Source of the DNA: Mermis nigrescens
Taxonomy: Eukaryota; Nematoda; Enoplea; Mermithida; Mermithidae
DNA length: 64,000 bases
NCBI GenBank assembly: GCA_036768485.1
Contig: JAVLUZ010000071.1
Span: forward strand, 1-64,000
Direction: 5' to 3'
Part shown: one piece after another, positions 53,658-64,000 of the stretch
Layout of the letters: each line of letters begins with the position of its first letter
Numbering within the stretch: position 1 is the stretch's first letter
Made by a program: the position numbers and the translations under genes
Notes under the pieces: model-generated
Databases searched by the model: none
What the model was told of the DNA's origin: nothing
The model's input: the letters and a program-made list of their open reading frames with translations, nothing else

Positions 53658-55982
53658 TAGGGATGCAACGGGTACCCGGACCCAGTATTACCCGCTTCTT
53701 TTTTGGACCCGGACCCGGACCCGCTATTGAAAATTTTTGAGACCCGGACCCGATAAAATTTTGCTTGAAAAATAACGTTTAACGGGTATTAAAAAAATTT
53801 GAAAAGATGCGAATGATGAAAGACTTGAATTGCGGCTAAAGACTTTATTTCCAACTACTAAATCTTCATTAATACCAGATTGTATTTCAAAAACAATAAC
53901 TTTTCATATAAATCGACACTGAGTCGAGATTTTAACGGATCGTACACAATGCCTGCACTATTAAAGTGTTGTTCAGTAGGCACGCTAGTTGGCGATGCTG
54001 CAAGGAACCGACGGGCGGTTATTATTTATTATCGCTAGTAATTTCAAAATAATCCCATAAAAGCACAGGCGTAGGGGGCATTGGGGCACATGCCATCCCC
54101 CGAAATTCTTCAGAAATATTGTTGATTTTTCTGTTGCAATAATGTGTGTCCAGAAAACTGAGTTAATTCAAAAAGGCAAAAACGTCAAAATTTTCCGGCG
54201 CTTCGCGCCGAGTCATTATTATTCATTGTTATATAGATCAAATGAATTTAAAAGCTTGAATCAGCTAAAACAATCCAGCACTTCACAATAGGGCCTGAAA
54301 ACTGTAAGAGGTAAGAACAAAATTCTCATTCATACATTTTTCTATACCTTATTGACAGCGGCCCGTTGCTGCGCTATGTAATTAGCAGAGGTCGTAAAAG
54401 TTTTGTGCAATGTAGGAGTTCATCAATTTTAAGTGTTTTTGGGCTTGATTCAGGACCGAGATTTAGCCGATTTTGCGAAAATTTTAACATAACTATTTAA
54501 CATGAAAATGTTTTTTTACAAAATTTTCCGGGACTCTGCCTTGGATACCGCTGGGAACGCTTGAGCGCACCACCCCAGACCCCCCCCCCGCAGCCGTAAG
54601 ATCTGAAAAAAAAATTCAGGGAGAACAAGCCAGGTAAAAGAATTCGGAATTTCTAAAAATTCCCGGCATTTCGCGCCGACATTAATTTGTCTTTTTTGTA
54701 TGATTGAAGCGGTATAAATTGATTTTACAGTGCAAAATGACAAATTATTCCGGTGCATAGCGCCGCCAGTTACTGTTCTTTTTTTGTAAAGCTCCAACAT
54801 TGCGAATAAATGCCTGAATCACTCAAAATATCTTCAGACAAAGTTGATAATTTGCAGTTTTCTTGTTAGAAGCTGGAACTGTCAAAATTGTTTTGTACAA
54901 ATTTGATAATTTTTTGCTCTGTCAGACTGTTAGTATTCACAAAGCTACAAAACGTTTAGGGTGGTAAAAATGACTACATTTCTTAGCCATTTGCGCCACT
55001 TATGATTTCCGAAGTGTTTGTCAATAAAAAAGCCGTAAATTCTACATGAAAACGGTAGAAATTCTGAAAATTTTTGGCACTTCGCGCAGCTTTACACTTT
55101 TTGTATTTTTGATTGTCAGAAACCCATAAATTAACTAGGCTACACTACTAAAGGTCGAAAAACTCAGTTTCACTATACATAACGTAACTGGCATTCAATG
55201 CAAAAGTAGTCATAAAAAATTTTTGTTTATGCCCCTCAAATTAAAATCCTTGCTACGCCTCTGCATAAAAGGCTAGTGCAAGGTCTCGGCATTTTTGCTA
55301 GAATCCGACGTTAAGCTACAAATGGTATTACAAATAAAAGTTTAGTCTGACCGCACGTGCATTACTGCACATGACACATGTTCTGTTTATCTATCTGCAG
55401 CAAAAATTGAGAAAGCAAGCTCATACATATTCAAATTAGGGTATTTTTTGACAAAAGTATTGTATTCATTCTGCCTTCAGAATCTCAGTCTTTAATATCC
55501 AATTTCCATCTTTGGCGTCATATATTTTAATGCTAAGTAACATGTCTGCATATTTTCTGTCTGTATTTTATTCGGTAGAATTGGTTCCATTTTCAGAGTC
55601 CCCCTCTGTTGTAAATTTTAAAAAAACGAAACGAGAGTGTTTCAATTATTTCAATATCTAAACGCGCTACTGTACAGGCGAGGCAATATATCACCTTCAG
55701 ATGTTATAAATAATTATTTAAATAACTTATTCAGGAACTTCAACTTCTTGTTGACTGACATTCTGAAAATAAGAAGCAATCACGCAATCTGAGTGCATTC
55801 ACAAATTAGCTGTATATGAATAATAGGACCAAGTTGTTCATATGAGACATCATAATTCATAAATTCTCGTGGACCCGGACCCGAACCCGTTATTTTTTCT
55901 AGACCCGGACCCGGACCCGTTACCTGAAAAATTTGAGACCCGGACCCGATATTTCAAAAAATCTGGACCCGTTGCATCCCTA
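53658..55982. mobile_element. hAT-like element D2 (2.3 kb)
   Basis: It starts TAGGGATGCAACGGGTAC and ends with the inverse of TAGGGATGCAACGGGT. Flanks ATACTTAT (53650-53657) and TTACGTAT (55983-55990) match at 6 of 8. Arrays of GGACCCGG lie within both ends (53680-53755; 55865-55970), the same unit type as D1. Contains nested element G. Confidence 0.8.
54064..55263. mobile_element. hAT-like element G nested in D2 (1.2 kb)
   Basis: It starts CACAGGCGTAGG and ends with the inverse of CAGAGGCGTAGCAAGG. The 8-bp target CATAAAAG is perfect on both sides (54056-54063; 55264-55271). The interior shares an inverted block with 49680-49870 (CCGTTGCTGCGCTATGTAAT) and carries the GGCGCTTCGCGCC motif several times. 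No transposase recognised. Confidence 0.88.
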
Positions 55983-55999
55983 TTACGTATATTAATAAG

Positions 56000-56267
56000 A
56001 TTGTTATAGATGCGATACCACGTTATGATGCGGTATTGGACGCAATGATTAATATCACCGACTTCCAGTATTTGATGTTCAGCCTAGGCTGGGAAAACTC
56101 TGATGCATTAGAAATTAATCAGTCACTGATTGTCCTCTTGCCAAGTATGCAAAATCTAGTGACGCTAGAGTTATCAATTTGTTCGAACATAGACGACAAA
56201 TGCTTGCGTTTAATTGTTGCACTGCCTAAGCTGGAGCATTTGACGCTGTGTCTTCTGCCTTACGAAA
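56000..56267 (+). CDS. F-box/LRR gene, LRR exon
   Basis: The frame is open from AAG/ATT at 56000 and reads DAVLDAMINITDFQYLMFSL, LVTLELSICSNIDDKCL and LPKLEHLTLCL, i.e. L-x-x-L-x-L leucine-rich repeat steps. The likely donor is GAAA/GTAAAA at 56268 (phase 1). The next exon (59000) starts with the two bases TG needed to complete an ATG codon, so the join is phase-consistent. The acceptor (TATTAATAAG) is weak and lies 17 bp after D2. The start at TTG 56036 seen in a naive ORF is only a midpoint. Confidence 0.68.
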
Positions 56268-58446
56268 GTAAAAGGTTTATCCGCTATTATCTGTTCCATT
56301 CTAAACGACCTGTTTTAAATTTTCGTTTTATACCGTAGCAGAATATTTTATGATTTAGATTGTTGCGGCAATTTGTTAGATGTGCCACATGTTGAGCAAA
56401 GCACAGTAAAGATTAATAAGATCTAAAGCAGCCAGCCCACGTTGTGGATCTTCTCCGCAATGGCACCAACCGACAAACTTAACCGATTTTGTAGTCATCT
56501 ATGTACATTTTCATGTAAATACTTTCATTACGCTTTTGTTTACTCAACTACTTGTTGACTCGCTATATTCGTAGACTTTGTACCTACATAGCCAAATAGT
56601 CGCAAAAAAGACGGTATAGCAAAAATGCGGTGGTGGTAAAATTGTGGTAAGGGTCCCACGTTGACTTTCTCCTGTTAAAAAATTTATCATTTTTTGAAAT
56701 GTGGCTTCACACGCATATCTTTAACACGGTAAAATAACTTATCGTTTATTAGAAAGAGAAGTGAATTTTCTTTTCAGTTGTATATATATATATATATATA
56801 TATTCTATTTCAAACGGTGTCTCTAACAGTAATCTGTTGGCTGATAAGCACAGCATAATGATAAACCAGACAGAACCATTAAGGAAATTTATTGGCTAAT
56901 TTAATTTTCTGACTTAAAGTCAAGAATCGCCGGACCGATTTCAAAAAATACGGTTGTCTAAATACGGAACAAAAAACTATTATATGGTAAAAACTTCTAA
57001 TTCTTATAACAATAGTAAACCAAACCGCGAAAACGACTGAAATTTCAACACGGCCACGTATTTTTTACTAGTTTGTGATAAAAACAGGCATTGCATTCAA
57101 GCATCCTCTAAAATGCTTTTTGGTTTTTTTCTTCCAAGCTTGATGCTCACACTGAAGCATTTTAAATTTTCTCCAATATGGCTGCCTCCGTAAGCTTTGC
57201 ATATTACGCCCCATAAATTGTGTATTATTAAATGTTAAGCATATTTTGAAAAGCGCAAGAAAAGCGCTTTCGAATGATTCCACAACTCACTTGTCTGGTT
57301 TGATAAAGAGTTCGCAATTTTCATTTTGAGCCATGCCCATTGGCTTGGGAAATACCGTAGTTCTAGACGTTTCCATTCATAATTCTTTGCGGTTTCAATT
57401 TATATATTTAAAAATTGTTTCAGTGAATAGCTGGAAAATTTTATCTTCTTTCTAATGAGCTATCAAAGTCTGATTCCTTGTAGTTCTCTTAGTTAACTTG
57501 CTAGACCATTGTAGCATGCTGAAAACAACGCAAACCGAAACGACAGCATAATTTAGGAACCAGTCTGTGCAGTGAAAAACTAATACAGTAAAAAGAATGT
57601 AGTGAAAATAAGCCGTTTGAATGGAACGTTCTATAGTACCTAACGTAGTTAAGTTTTTTAGACAAGTTTTTGTTTAATGACTCTTTACCGGAAACGTTGA
57701 CGGACAACAACGAGGCGAAAATGCGTTTTAAATCCCTACACTGTTAACTTTATTACCTCTCCTCCAATCAACTCAATATTGAGTAGAAAAATGCGGACAA
57801 GTTTTAGGTGTCATCCTTAAAAGATAATACGCTCTTAGTATAGGAATTATGTCTCGACAAGATGTTAGCAGGAGAAATGATATAAACACGTACACTTCAC
57901 CCTCACAGACCCTCACAGTGTAAAAGTGACTCAATACCAATGTTAAGAAACGAGATCAAATTCAATGTGTGACATTTAAAACGTACTACGCTTTTACTAG
58001 AGATGCTTTGTCCCGACTCATAACTAGACAGGTTGACATACGATAAAAGAGACCCAAATATTCAACCCATTTTTCAACTTAGGATACTGTACTTCGGCAA
58101 CTCACACTACTTTCCAAAAAATAAAAAAAGCTCTTATAGAAACTTTTGCGCTCTAAAACTTTTTTGTCATTAAATTTTGTAACTCATTTATGCTGAGTTG
58201 TTGCCAATCTTCGTAAAAATTTACCAAAATTGCTACATATCACAACAACTTGGCACACTCATTACTAGCTCGGGGTTTAGTGTAAAAAGGTATAAGCAAT
58301 GTGGCTTTTCATTATCGTGTAAAAAATTGTACCTCCCAGATGTGCGGCTTTACGGCTTGAAGAGGACAATGGGGGTTACCCAGGCGTACATTTAACAGTA
58401 ACACGGAGTGATGGGGAATCCCCAACATACGTGTACAACATAGAAA
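56268..58446 (+). other. intron, gene-free
   Basis: No supported gene over 2.1 kb. A (TA)n run of about 12 units lies at 56778-56803. 57880-58350 has family C words (CTCCCAGATGTGCGGC near 58330 compares with 9530 and 61940). Confidence 0.45.
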
Positions 58447-58711
58447 TTCTGGGGGGCGTAGGTGGGCTGCAGCGAAAATGTGGGGGATTGTAGGTGGGCA
58501 AGGTTTTTCCAAGGTCAAAAAACGGTCTTAAAAAAGGTATAATGGCGAAAAAACACCATTTTTTCAAAGTTTCTCATTGAGCGTTATTCATTGGCATCAA
58601 AAACTTGCGGAAAAAAACAAAAAATTTTAAAAACCGAACTCTGTGGGTATTTTGGTTTCTGGGGGAGTATTTGGCCTTCTGGGGGTGCATACGCCAATCA
58701 CCCCACGCCCA
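58447..58711 (+). mobile_element. family A MITE, copy A14 (rearranged 5' end)
   Basis: Body with AAAACACCATTTTTTCAAAG, TTTCTCATTGAGCG and GGGGGTGCATACGCC ends at CACGCCCACATT. The 5' end has a duplicated GTAGGTGGGC block. Target duplication not readable. Confidence 0.75.
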
Positions 58712-58999
58712 CATTAAGGAGACAGGCTCACAAAATTTTATAAGGTGCCTCTTTTGGGGCAAAAACGATATGTGCGCGATAAGAACAATGTTTTTTGACG
58801 TTTCACACAATGTCCGTGCTTTCTATAACATGAAAACGTAAAGAAAAATTCGAAAAAATTTGAAAAAAAACGAGTACTCAGGTAGCTTTTTCCTAGTCCC
58901 TCCTTTTAAATCCTTAATAATCCGGAGAGTTCGTCTTTTTTTGTTCCATCGGAGCATTTTTCTTTGCTAGTATGAAATCTAATCGAATTTGTTCTGCAG
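58712..58999 (+). other. intron with a family C arm
   Basis: 58880-58972 matches the right arm of 6903-7080 (TTTTTGTTCCATCGGAGC, TTTTTCTTTGCTAGTA) immediately before the exon's acceptor region, so the acceptor tract partly derives from a transposable element. Confidence 0.55.
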
Positions 59000-59313
59000 T
59001 GAAGTTGGCAGGTCAGGGACTGATTGATGCATTGTCGTCAAAGGATTGCAGTTTATTGCAGTCGTTGCATATTTCGTGCTTTGGAGAGATGATTGCCTCA
59101 GCAGAATCGGTTTGTGAACTGTTCAAGAAATTAGCAACGTCAGCCCATAGACTCAAATCGCTGATATATTCGGCAATCAATCCTGAATTTTCCAGTTTCC
59201 ATTACGAATCGATTATGCAACACATTGGCGAAATTCGACACTTGGAACACTTGACACTGCGCGCCAATTATTTTACATTCAGCGATGGTCAAAATCTGCT
59301 GCATACGGTTGAG
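59000..59313 (+). CDS. F-box/LRR gene, LRR exon
   Basis: The acceptor TTTGTTCTGCAG ends at 58999 and the donor GAG/GTATAC begins at 59314. Frame: 2 nt then AAG TTG GCA (phase 1 in, phase 0 out). It reads LQSLHISCFGEMIASAESV, CELFKKLATSAHRLKSLIY and IRHLEHLTLRANYF, three leucine-rich repeat steps. The next exon starts in phase 0. Confidence 0.75.
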
Positions 59314-59900
59314 GTATACAAACCCTCTCGATTTGCGCTGAATTGGTTGAAACAATGATTTCTATCTTTTCATTCCTAATATTATCTGAAAAAGTCAAAT
59401 ATTTTTAGAAACAAAATCTAACAAGTGACAAATTTTAAAAGTTTTTGCGTACTGTCTAGTTGCGTGAATTTTTCACGCCCTGTAAGGTCGGCAACTTTCA
59501 AAAGCCAAACAAGTTGGCATAAATTTTAAGAAACACATTCAACATCAGCATGTAAAACAATCAAGTAGTCTGTTTAAAATTATTTACAAACGGAAGTATT
59601 GAGCTAACAATAAGGATTAAGCTGTGTACTATCAAATATGCAAATTAGGCTTATTATTTCATAAACGACACAAAAAATAAGCAACGACATTAAATTTAAG
59701 ATAGCGGTTAAGTAAAAGTAATGTAGTAACATTCAGATCCTTTAGGATCATTTTGCGATCCAAATTTCGTGATTAATGCCCAGAGAAACCGTAATTTGCA
59801 TAAACCTTAAAATACAGATTACATATTGCAAATATATGTGCTGAGAAAAATCTCATGCGATATGGAATCTGCAAAATCTAATTTAAAATCAACTGCTTCA
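59314..59900 (+). other. intron, gene-free
   Basis: AT-rich; no feature recognised. Confidence 0.4.
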
Positions 59901-60139
59901 TTTTGGGTGGGCAGCACCGAAATTCTGCGGGGGGGGGTGGAAAAATTTTTATAGGTCAAAACATGGTCTTAAAAGTGGTCGTATGGCGAAAAAATACCAT
60001 TTTTCGACGTTTCTCATCGAGCACTATCCAATGGCATCAAAAAATCGCTAAAAAAGCAAAAAAAATTTCAAATTTTGAATTCTGGGGGTATTTCAACTTC
60101 TGGGGGTGCATACCCCCAAAACCCCCACGCCCATGTGTG
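59901..60139 (+). mobile_element. family A MITE, copy A15
   Basis: Body from GGGTGGGCAGCACC to CACGCCCATGTGTG, close to A1 and A4 (same GCAGCACC start and single TTCAACTTCTGG block), so a sub-family. The first bases of the 5' end are altered and the target duplication is not evident. Confidence 0.85.
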
Positions 60140-60190
60140 GTGCAGACAGAAGCGTTAAAGCTAATTATCGTTGTCGTTGTCGTTGTTGCT

Positions 60191-60194
<4 letters not shown>

Positions 60195-60239
<45 letters not shown>

Positions 60240-60325
60240 TATTTTATTATTATTATTAATAGTATTACTATCACTATTATTATTATAACTATTCCTATTA
60301 TTATTATTATTATTACTTCATTATT
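60195..60325 (+). repeat. (TTA)n microsatellite
   Basis: TTA/ATT repeats with interruptions directly after MITE A15; open frames across it are artefacts. Confidence 0.95.
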
Positions 60326-60726
60326 TGTAAGAGACCTAATTAGACCTCTCTAAACTCTTCCACACTTTCTATGTTTTTTCTTCTTTACAATTTTTTGCAT
60401 TTTTGCTCTTTTAATTTCTGCTCTCGGAAATGCTGTATTGTTTCAGGCAAGATCGCAGCGTTTATTGTATATTTTTACAATCACTAATGGCATGCCTTTT
60501 TTATTTTCATTATTATTTTTCTGATCCATTCCATCCTTTTCCTTTTATTATGATGACTTCCCATGTTTTTACGATTAAGTATATGTTGTTCATTACGCCG
60601 GAGTCATGTCGCATAATTTAATGAAGCCTTTGAGATGCTATGGGCATTATAAATCACACCTTTATCAACAGGTACAGTTAAAATCTTTTACTATATGCTT
60701 TTAAGCGTAGATGATAGAATCAGAGC
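60326..60726 (+). other. intron, gene-free
   Basis: No gene recognised. Confidence 0.35.
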
Positions 60727-61200
60727 ATGGCCGGCTTCGGGGGTCGACTATTGAGCTTTTTTGGGACCAAGATGGCGTCAAAAAGTGGTATAAATGCTAA
60801 AATCGCGTTTTAACACGTTTATCTACAATTTCTGATCAATTTAAGGCACTTTTGAAGAGAATTTTTCCGGGATCTTACATTAGGCTTGCCTCGTTTTTCT
60901 CAAAAAATTACTCTTTTTTCATTATAGGATTAAGACTCCCAAACCCTCTGCCCCTACGTTATTTCTGGTGTAGACCCGCCAGAATGGAAAAATAGGATTT
61001 TTTGAGGTAAACGATACAAACTGAAGGGTAAAAACCGATGAAAATGAAAAATTTTCTTCATAAATGCTTGAAATTGACCAGAAGCTATAGATTAACATTG
61101 TTTTAACGCTTGTTTTAGCATTTATACAAAAGTTTTTGACGTTACTCGTATTTTCACCCAAAAAGTTCAATATTTGGCTTTCCTACCCAAACCGGCCATG
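60727..61200. mobile_element. family B foldback element, copy B2
   Basis: The left arm starts CATGGCCGGCTTCGG and the right arm ends with its inverse, ACCGGCCATG. Complementarity (GTATAAATGCTAAAA, CTTCTGGTCAATTT variants) runs almost the full 235 bp of each arm and meets near 60970. A fragment of the same sequence in single orientation is B1 at 45236. No coding capacity; target duplication not found. Confidence 0.8.
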
Positions 61201-61529
61201 TTGTCCGTCAAGAAGCGTGACCAAAGAATTTTTTGTGCTAAAATTGTTTTGAAACTTGGAACAAACATTAAAATTGAAAAATTTAAAATCAAAGTGCGAA
61301 CTTAAAAGTCCGCACTTTGCTGATGCCTTCATCAAGCGCTGTTGCGAAAAACGGTTCTTGTCCATTTTTACCTTCATTTTGCTCAAATTTTCTCACGAAA
61401 ATCATTCATTAAAAAATTAAGGCTGTTGCACCTGTGTCGACATTTTTAAATTTTGTTGGATAGTGCGGTATCAAATAGATTGATCTTAAATCAAAAACAT
61501 AGATTATTGTGATACATCGATATTTTCAG
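61201..61529 (+). other. intron before last visible exon
   Basis: Contains an imperfect hairpin (AAGTGCGAAC...GTCCGCACTT, 61292-61319). No gene. Confidence 0.4.
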
Positions 61530-61863
61530 CCATTGGTAAACCGGCATCAAAAAAATTTGTCGACAAATGCGCTCAGAAACTTGAGCTCCTTTTGCATTGA
61601 GGTGCGCCTACGCTTTCAAATTTCCACCAATGATTCTACCACCGTTAGCAGCGTCTTGCTTGAACAGGCTTTTCCTTCGTCTGGCCTCCAAAAATTGTCT
61701 TATCTCAAGATTTGCGGCATTTTCGTTTTGACCGACGAGATGGCATTCAAAATAGTCAGGTGGTGCCCTAATCTTAAGCGCCTTTCCGTTGATGGCCGTC
61801 GTTCGTTTTCATCCGCATTGGTGCTAAATCTCCATCGAATTGTGCACATTTGTTCTAGAACAG
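61530..61863 (+). CDS. F-box/LRR gene, LRR exon (last visible)
   Basis: The acceptor GATATTTTCAG ends at 61529; phase 0 entry matches the phase 0 exit of the 59000-59313 exon. The frame reads LRNLSSFCIEVRLRFQ, LQKLSYLKICGIFVLTDEM and WCPNLKRLSVDGR, further leucine-rich repeat steps. The donor is most likely ACAG/GTATTA (61864), phase 1. A Helentron-like element starts at 61870, so the downstream intron begins inside or beside it. The remaining 3' exons are not in the window or not recognised. Translation past 61863 (to 61985) is element sequence. Confidence 0.75.
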
Positions 61864-61869
61864 GTATTA

Positions 61870-63260
61870 TCATGGGTAGCGCGTTAGCGCGTACCTATAA
61901 TATACTTGGGTGCCCCAACATATGCCCCCCTCACAGCTATAACGGCACACGTCTGGGAGGTGCGGTTTTTTCAAAAGGTAGATAATGAAAAAAACATCGC
62001 CCTCAAACCTACTCAATTAATTAAATGTGCAAACTTTAATTAGAAAGTCGAGCATAAATTGGCGAGGTTAAGCTAAAAGTTGTAAACAATCAATAAGGCG
62101 GGAAGTGGGCATGACAGAACAAAGTGTGCTTGCCATAATTGATTTATCAAGCCATTGACTATTTATCATTTATTTATTATTATAGATTTATTATATCATT
62201 ATTATTATTTATTATTGTTTGTTATTATACTATTTATAATTTATTTATCAACCATTAACAAGTACCTGTTAAAGAAATTTGATAGTAATAAGAAACTAAA
62301 TCGGCTATTCACAAGTCAAACCTTTCCCACGATCTTTTTTTCTGAGCCATCGAATAATGTTTTCTGAAGGCATGTTTTTTAGAGGCCACAGAATATGCAT
62401 CGAGTTCTTGCGTTTTTAAACGCGAGTTTAATTTTTTAGCAGATTCTTACAACCTTCACAGGCGTAGATGACTTACCCTAGTGCCCTCCTTTTATGTCCA
62501 TAATGATGCCTAATTTCAAGTACATTCGCCCTTTTTGTTCAATCGGAACATTTTTCTTTGCTAGTACCCTCTTCTTTTAATTAGCGAGATTTGAGTTAAT
62601 CAGTTATCTATTTTAAACAAGCTAACCTCTTTATTTAAACAGATCAAAAATCCAAAGTCAGATTCGTACTTCAGGTGTTGTTGTGATAAGTTTTTAAAAA
62701 TAACCTTTCCCAACGCTCCCGAAGGAAAGTTATTTTTCGATTATTAAACATTCTTTATGTAACCGAAATTTAAAGTTAGATTCGCAATCCTGATGTTCCA
62801 AAGAAGGGTTTAAAAAATTGACTATCTATAACTTTATGGAACTAAAGTTAATTTTTTGGTGCAAACGTTACTCAACAACAAAATGTAAAGTAAGTTAAAA
62901 ATCGAATTGATAATCCTGATTTTACAAAAATTAACTTACAAAAATTAACCTTCTACAACATTCTGTAACGAAAGTTAACTTTCATTGTAAATTTCACTTA
63001 ACTACTTGGTGTGAAGAAAAATAACAGTCAGATTTGTAATCCTGGCGTTACGGAGAACGTTTTAAAATAAGTTAGGCTTCTGTAACGCTCTAAAACTAAA
63101 GTCAATTTTTACTGTCTATTTTACTAAACTACTAAGTGCAAAGAAAACTTACAGTCAGATTAGCAATTCTAACGTTTGGAGAACATTTCGAAATAAAGTA
63201 AGCTTCCGCACGGCTCTGGAACTAAAGTTAATTTTCAGTGCAAAGTCACAACTACTAGAT
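61870..63260 (+). mobile_element. family C (Helentron-like) copy C2
   Basis: It begins TCATGGGTAGC with the palindrome GGTAGCGCGTTAGCGCG/TACC, as in C1 at 9650 on the other strand. A block CACAGCTATAACGGCACAC follows (61933), then the C-arm 62380-62580, then the 125-bp tandem repeat. No Rep/helicase coding. The right end was not located. Confidence 0.5.
62640..63260 (+). repeat. 125-bp tandem repeat in family C (five units)
   Basis: GTCAGATTTGTAATCCTG-type words lie near 62657, 62775, 62901, 63026 and 63153 (spacing 118-127 bp), with AACTAAAGTTAATTTT blocks between. The same repeat is found decayed at 30870-31160 and 7500-9400. Confidence 0.8.
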
Positions 63261-64000
63261 TTAAGACACGATTTCCTATAAAATCGACCTCTGTGTACAC
63301 AAGTCATGGTAAGTTGAAGAAAAAGTTCCCCTGAAAATTTGACATATGGGTCAGTTTTTCAAGCTAAGAATCATGGCGACATTTATTTTACGTAAAAACG
63401 AATATTCATTGAGCTACAGTAATCCAAAGTTTGAAAATTTGATTATTTTTACGAAATTTTTGTACTTTTGTATAAACTCAGTTTTATACCGTTACACTAA
63501 TGACAGAGCAGTAAAATTTAGTGTGATCATAGGGCCATATGTGCTTAATAAGAAAAAATAAAATTAGAATTTTTTCGCATTTTATGCGCTTTGCACAGAA
63601 GTGTAAAGTCAAATTTTTCGACTATTTTTCAAAATTTATTTTTACATTAATCGTGCCCAGTCAGTCAATCTTTGAGAAGCACTAAAAATATTAACTGTGC
63701 ATACGTGCGCACATGTCCCCAACATATGTGTGAAGTTTAATAAAAATTGTAATACCCTTTCTATACGAAGATCAAACAGGAGAGAGAAAATCAAACAGGA
63801 GAGAGAAAATAAAGCTTCCATAAAAAACGGAACTAGACATTCTCTGAAAAATTATGTCTACATCAAATAAAATTCTAAAATATTTTTTCTGATGGCTGGA
63901 CTGTATTGCAAAAATGATGACGTTTACTTTAATATTCATACGCTTTATTGGTCGAATATCCTATCATGTTTTAACTATGCAAGTGGTAAAATAGAATTAT
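63261..64000. other. unassigned right end of window
   Basis: A 71-codon frame (63346-63561) without a domain; a 19-bp direct repeat near 63776-63810 (AGGAGAGAGAAAAT twice). No supported gene. Confidence 0.35.

Noticed and set aside
61864..61985. Extension of the last LRR exon to the TAG at 61983
   Set aside because: This part matches the family C terminus also found at 9.6 kb, so it is element sequence.
1..64000. tRNA, rRNA, riboswitch or CRISPR features
   Set aside because: None recognised on either strand by eye; a tRNAscan/Rfam run would be the decisive test.

Overview
The window looks like repeat-choked nuclear DNA of an AT-rich invertebrate. There are spliced host exons, no operons and no bacterial-style gene packing. 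Most of the sequence is transposable elements of several ages, often inserted into one another. The species cannot be read from the sequence. A Pao/BEL integrase fragment, RTE-type LINE remains and two Polinton/Maverick remnants would fit a nematode or similar invertebrate, but this is only an inference.

Region by region. 1-1.35 kb: edge of a Polinton/Maverick relic on the minus strand (start of an integrase plus two small ORFs). 2.06-2.75 kb: a 695-bp palindrome. 3.07-3.7 kb: a broken C2H2 zinc-finger gene. 4.2-19.8 kb: one Gypsy-type LTR retrotransposon on the minus strand, split by two hAT-like elements that share the same terminal repeats (4371-9833 and 13584-17637). Each is bounded by a perfect 8-bp target-site duplication. 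The retroelement keeps protease, RT, RNase H and integrase remains. It also has, unexpectedly, an envelope-like membrane-anchored reading frame between its 5' LTR and its protease. 20-22.9 kb: a Pao/BEL integrase relic carrying a piggyBac-like MITE. 23.5-25.1 kb: a GGCAATATT minisatellite. 26.0-28.9 kb: a dead RTE-like LINE. 29-43.9 kb: mostly decayed repeats, microsatellites, a 100-N gap, a Polinton capsid-like fragment near 35.5 kb and a possible KH-like exon at 36.15 kb.

44.0-61.9 kb: remains or exons of an F-box/leucine-rich-repeat gene on the plus strand. The best-supported exons are 44026-44256, 47645-47798, 56000-56267, 59000-59313 and 61530-61863. Its introns are bloated by nested hAT elements (48896-50605 inside 48775-52891; 54064-55263 inside 53658-55982) and by many short MITEs. 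61.9-63.3 kb: a Helitron/Helentron-like copy with a 125-bp tandem repeat, starting six bases after the last exon's presumed splice donor.

One short non-autonomous family (called A here, about 260 bp, 8-bp target duplication) occurs at least fifteen times on both strands. For one copy the matching empty site lies 500 bp away in a tandem duplicate. No tRNA, rRNA or CRISPR array was recognised. Element names (A, B, C, D, E, G, H, I, J) are local labels for this annotation.
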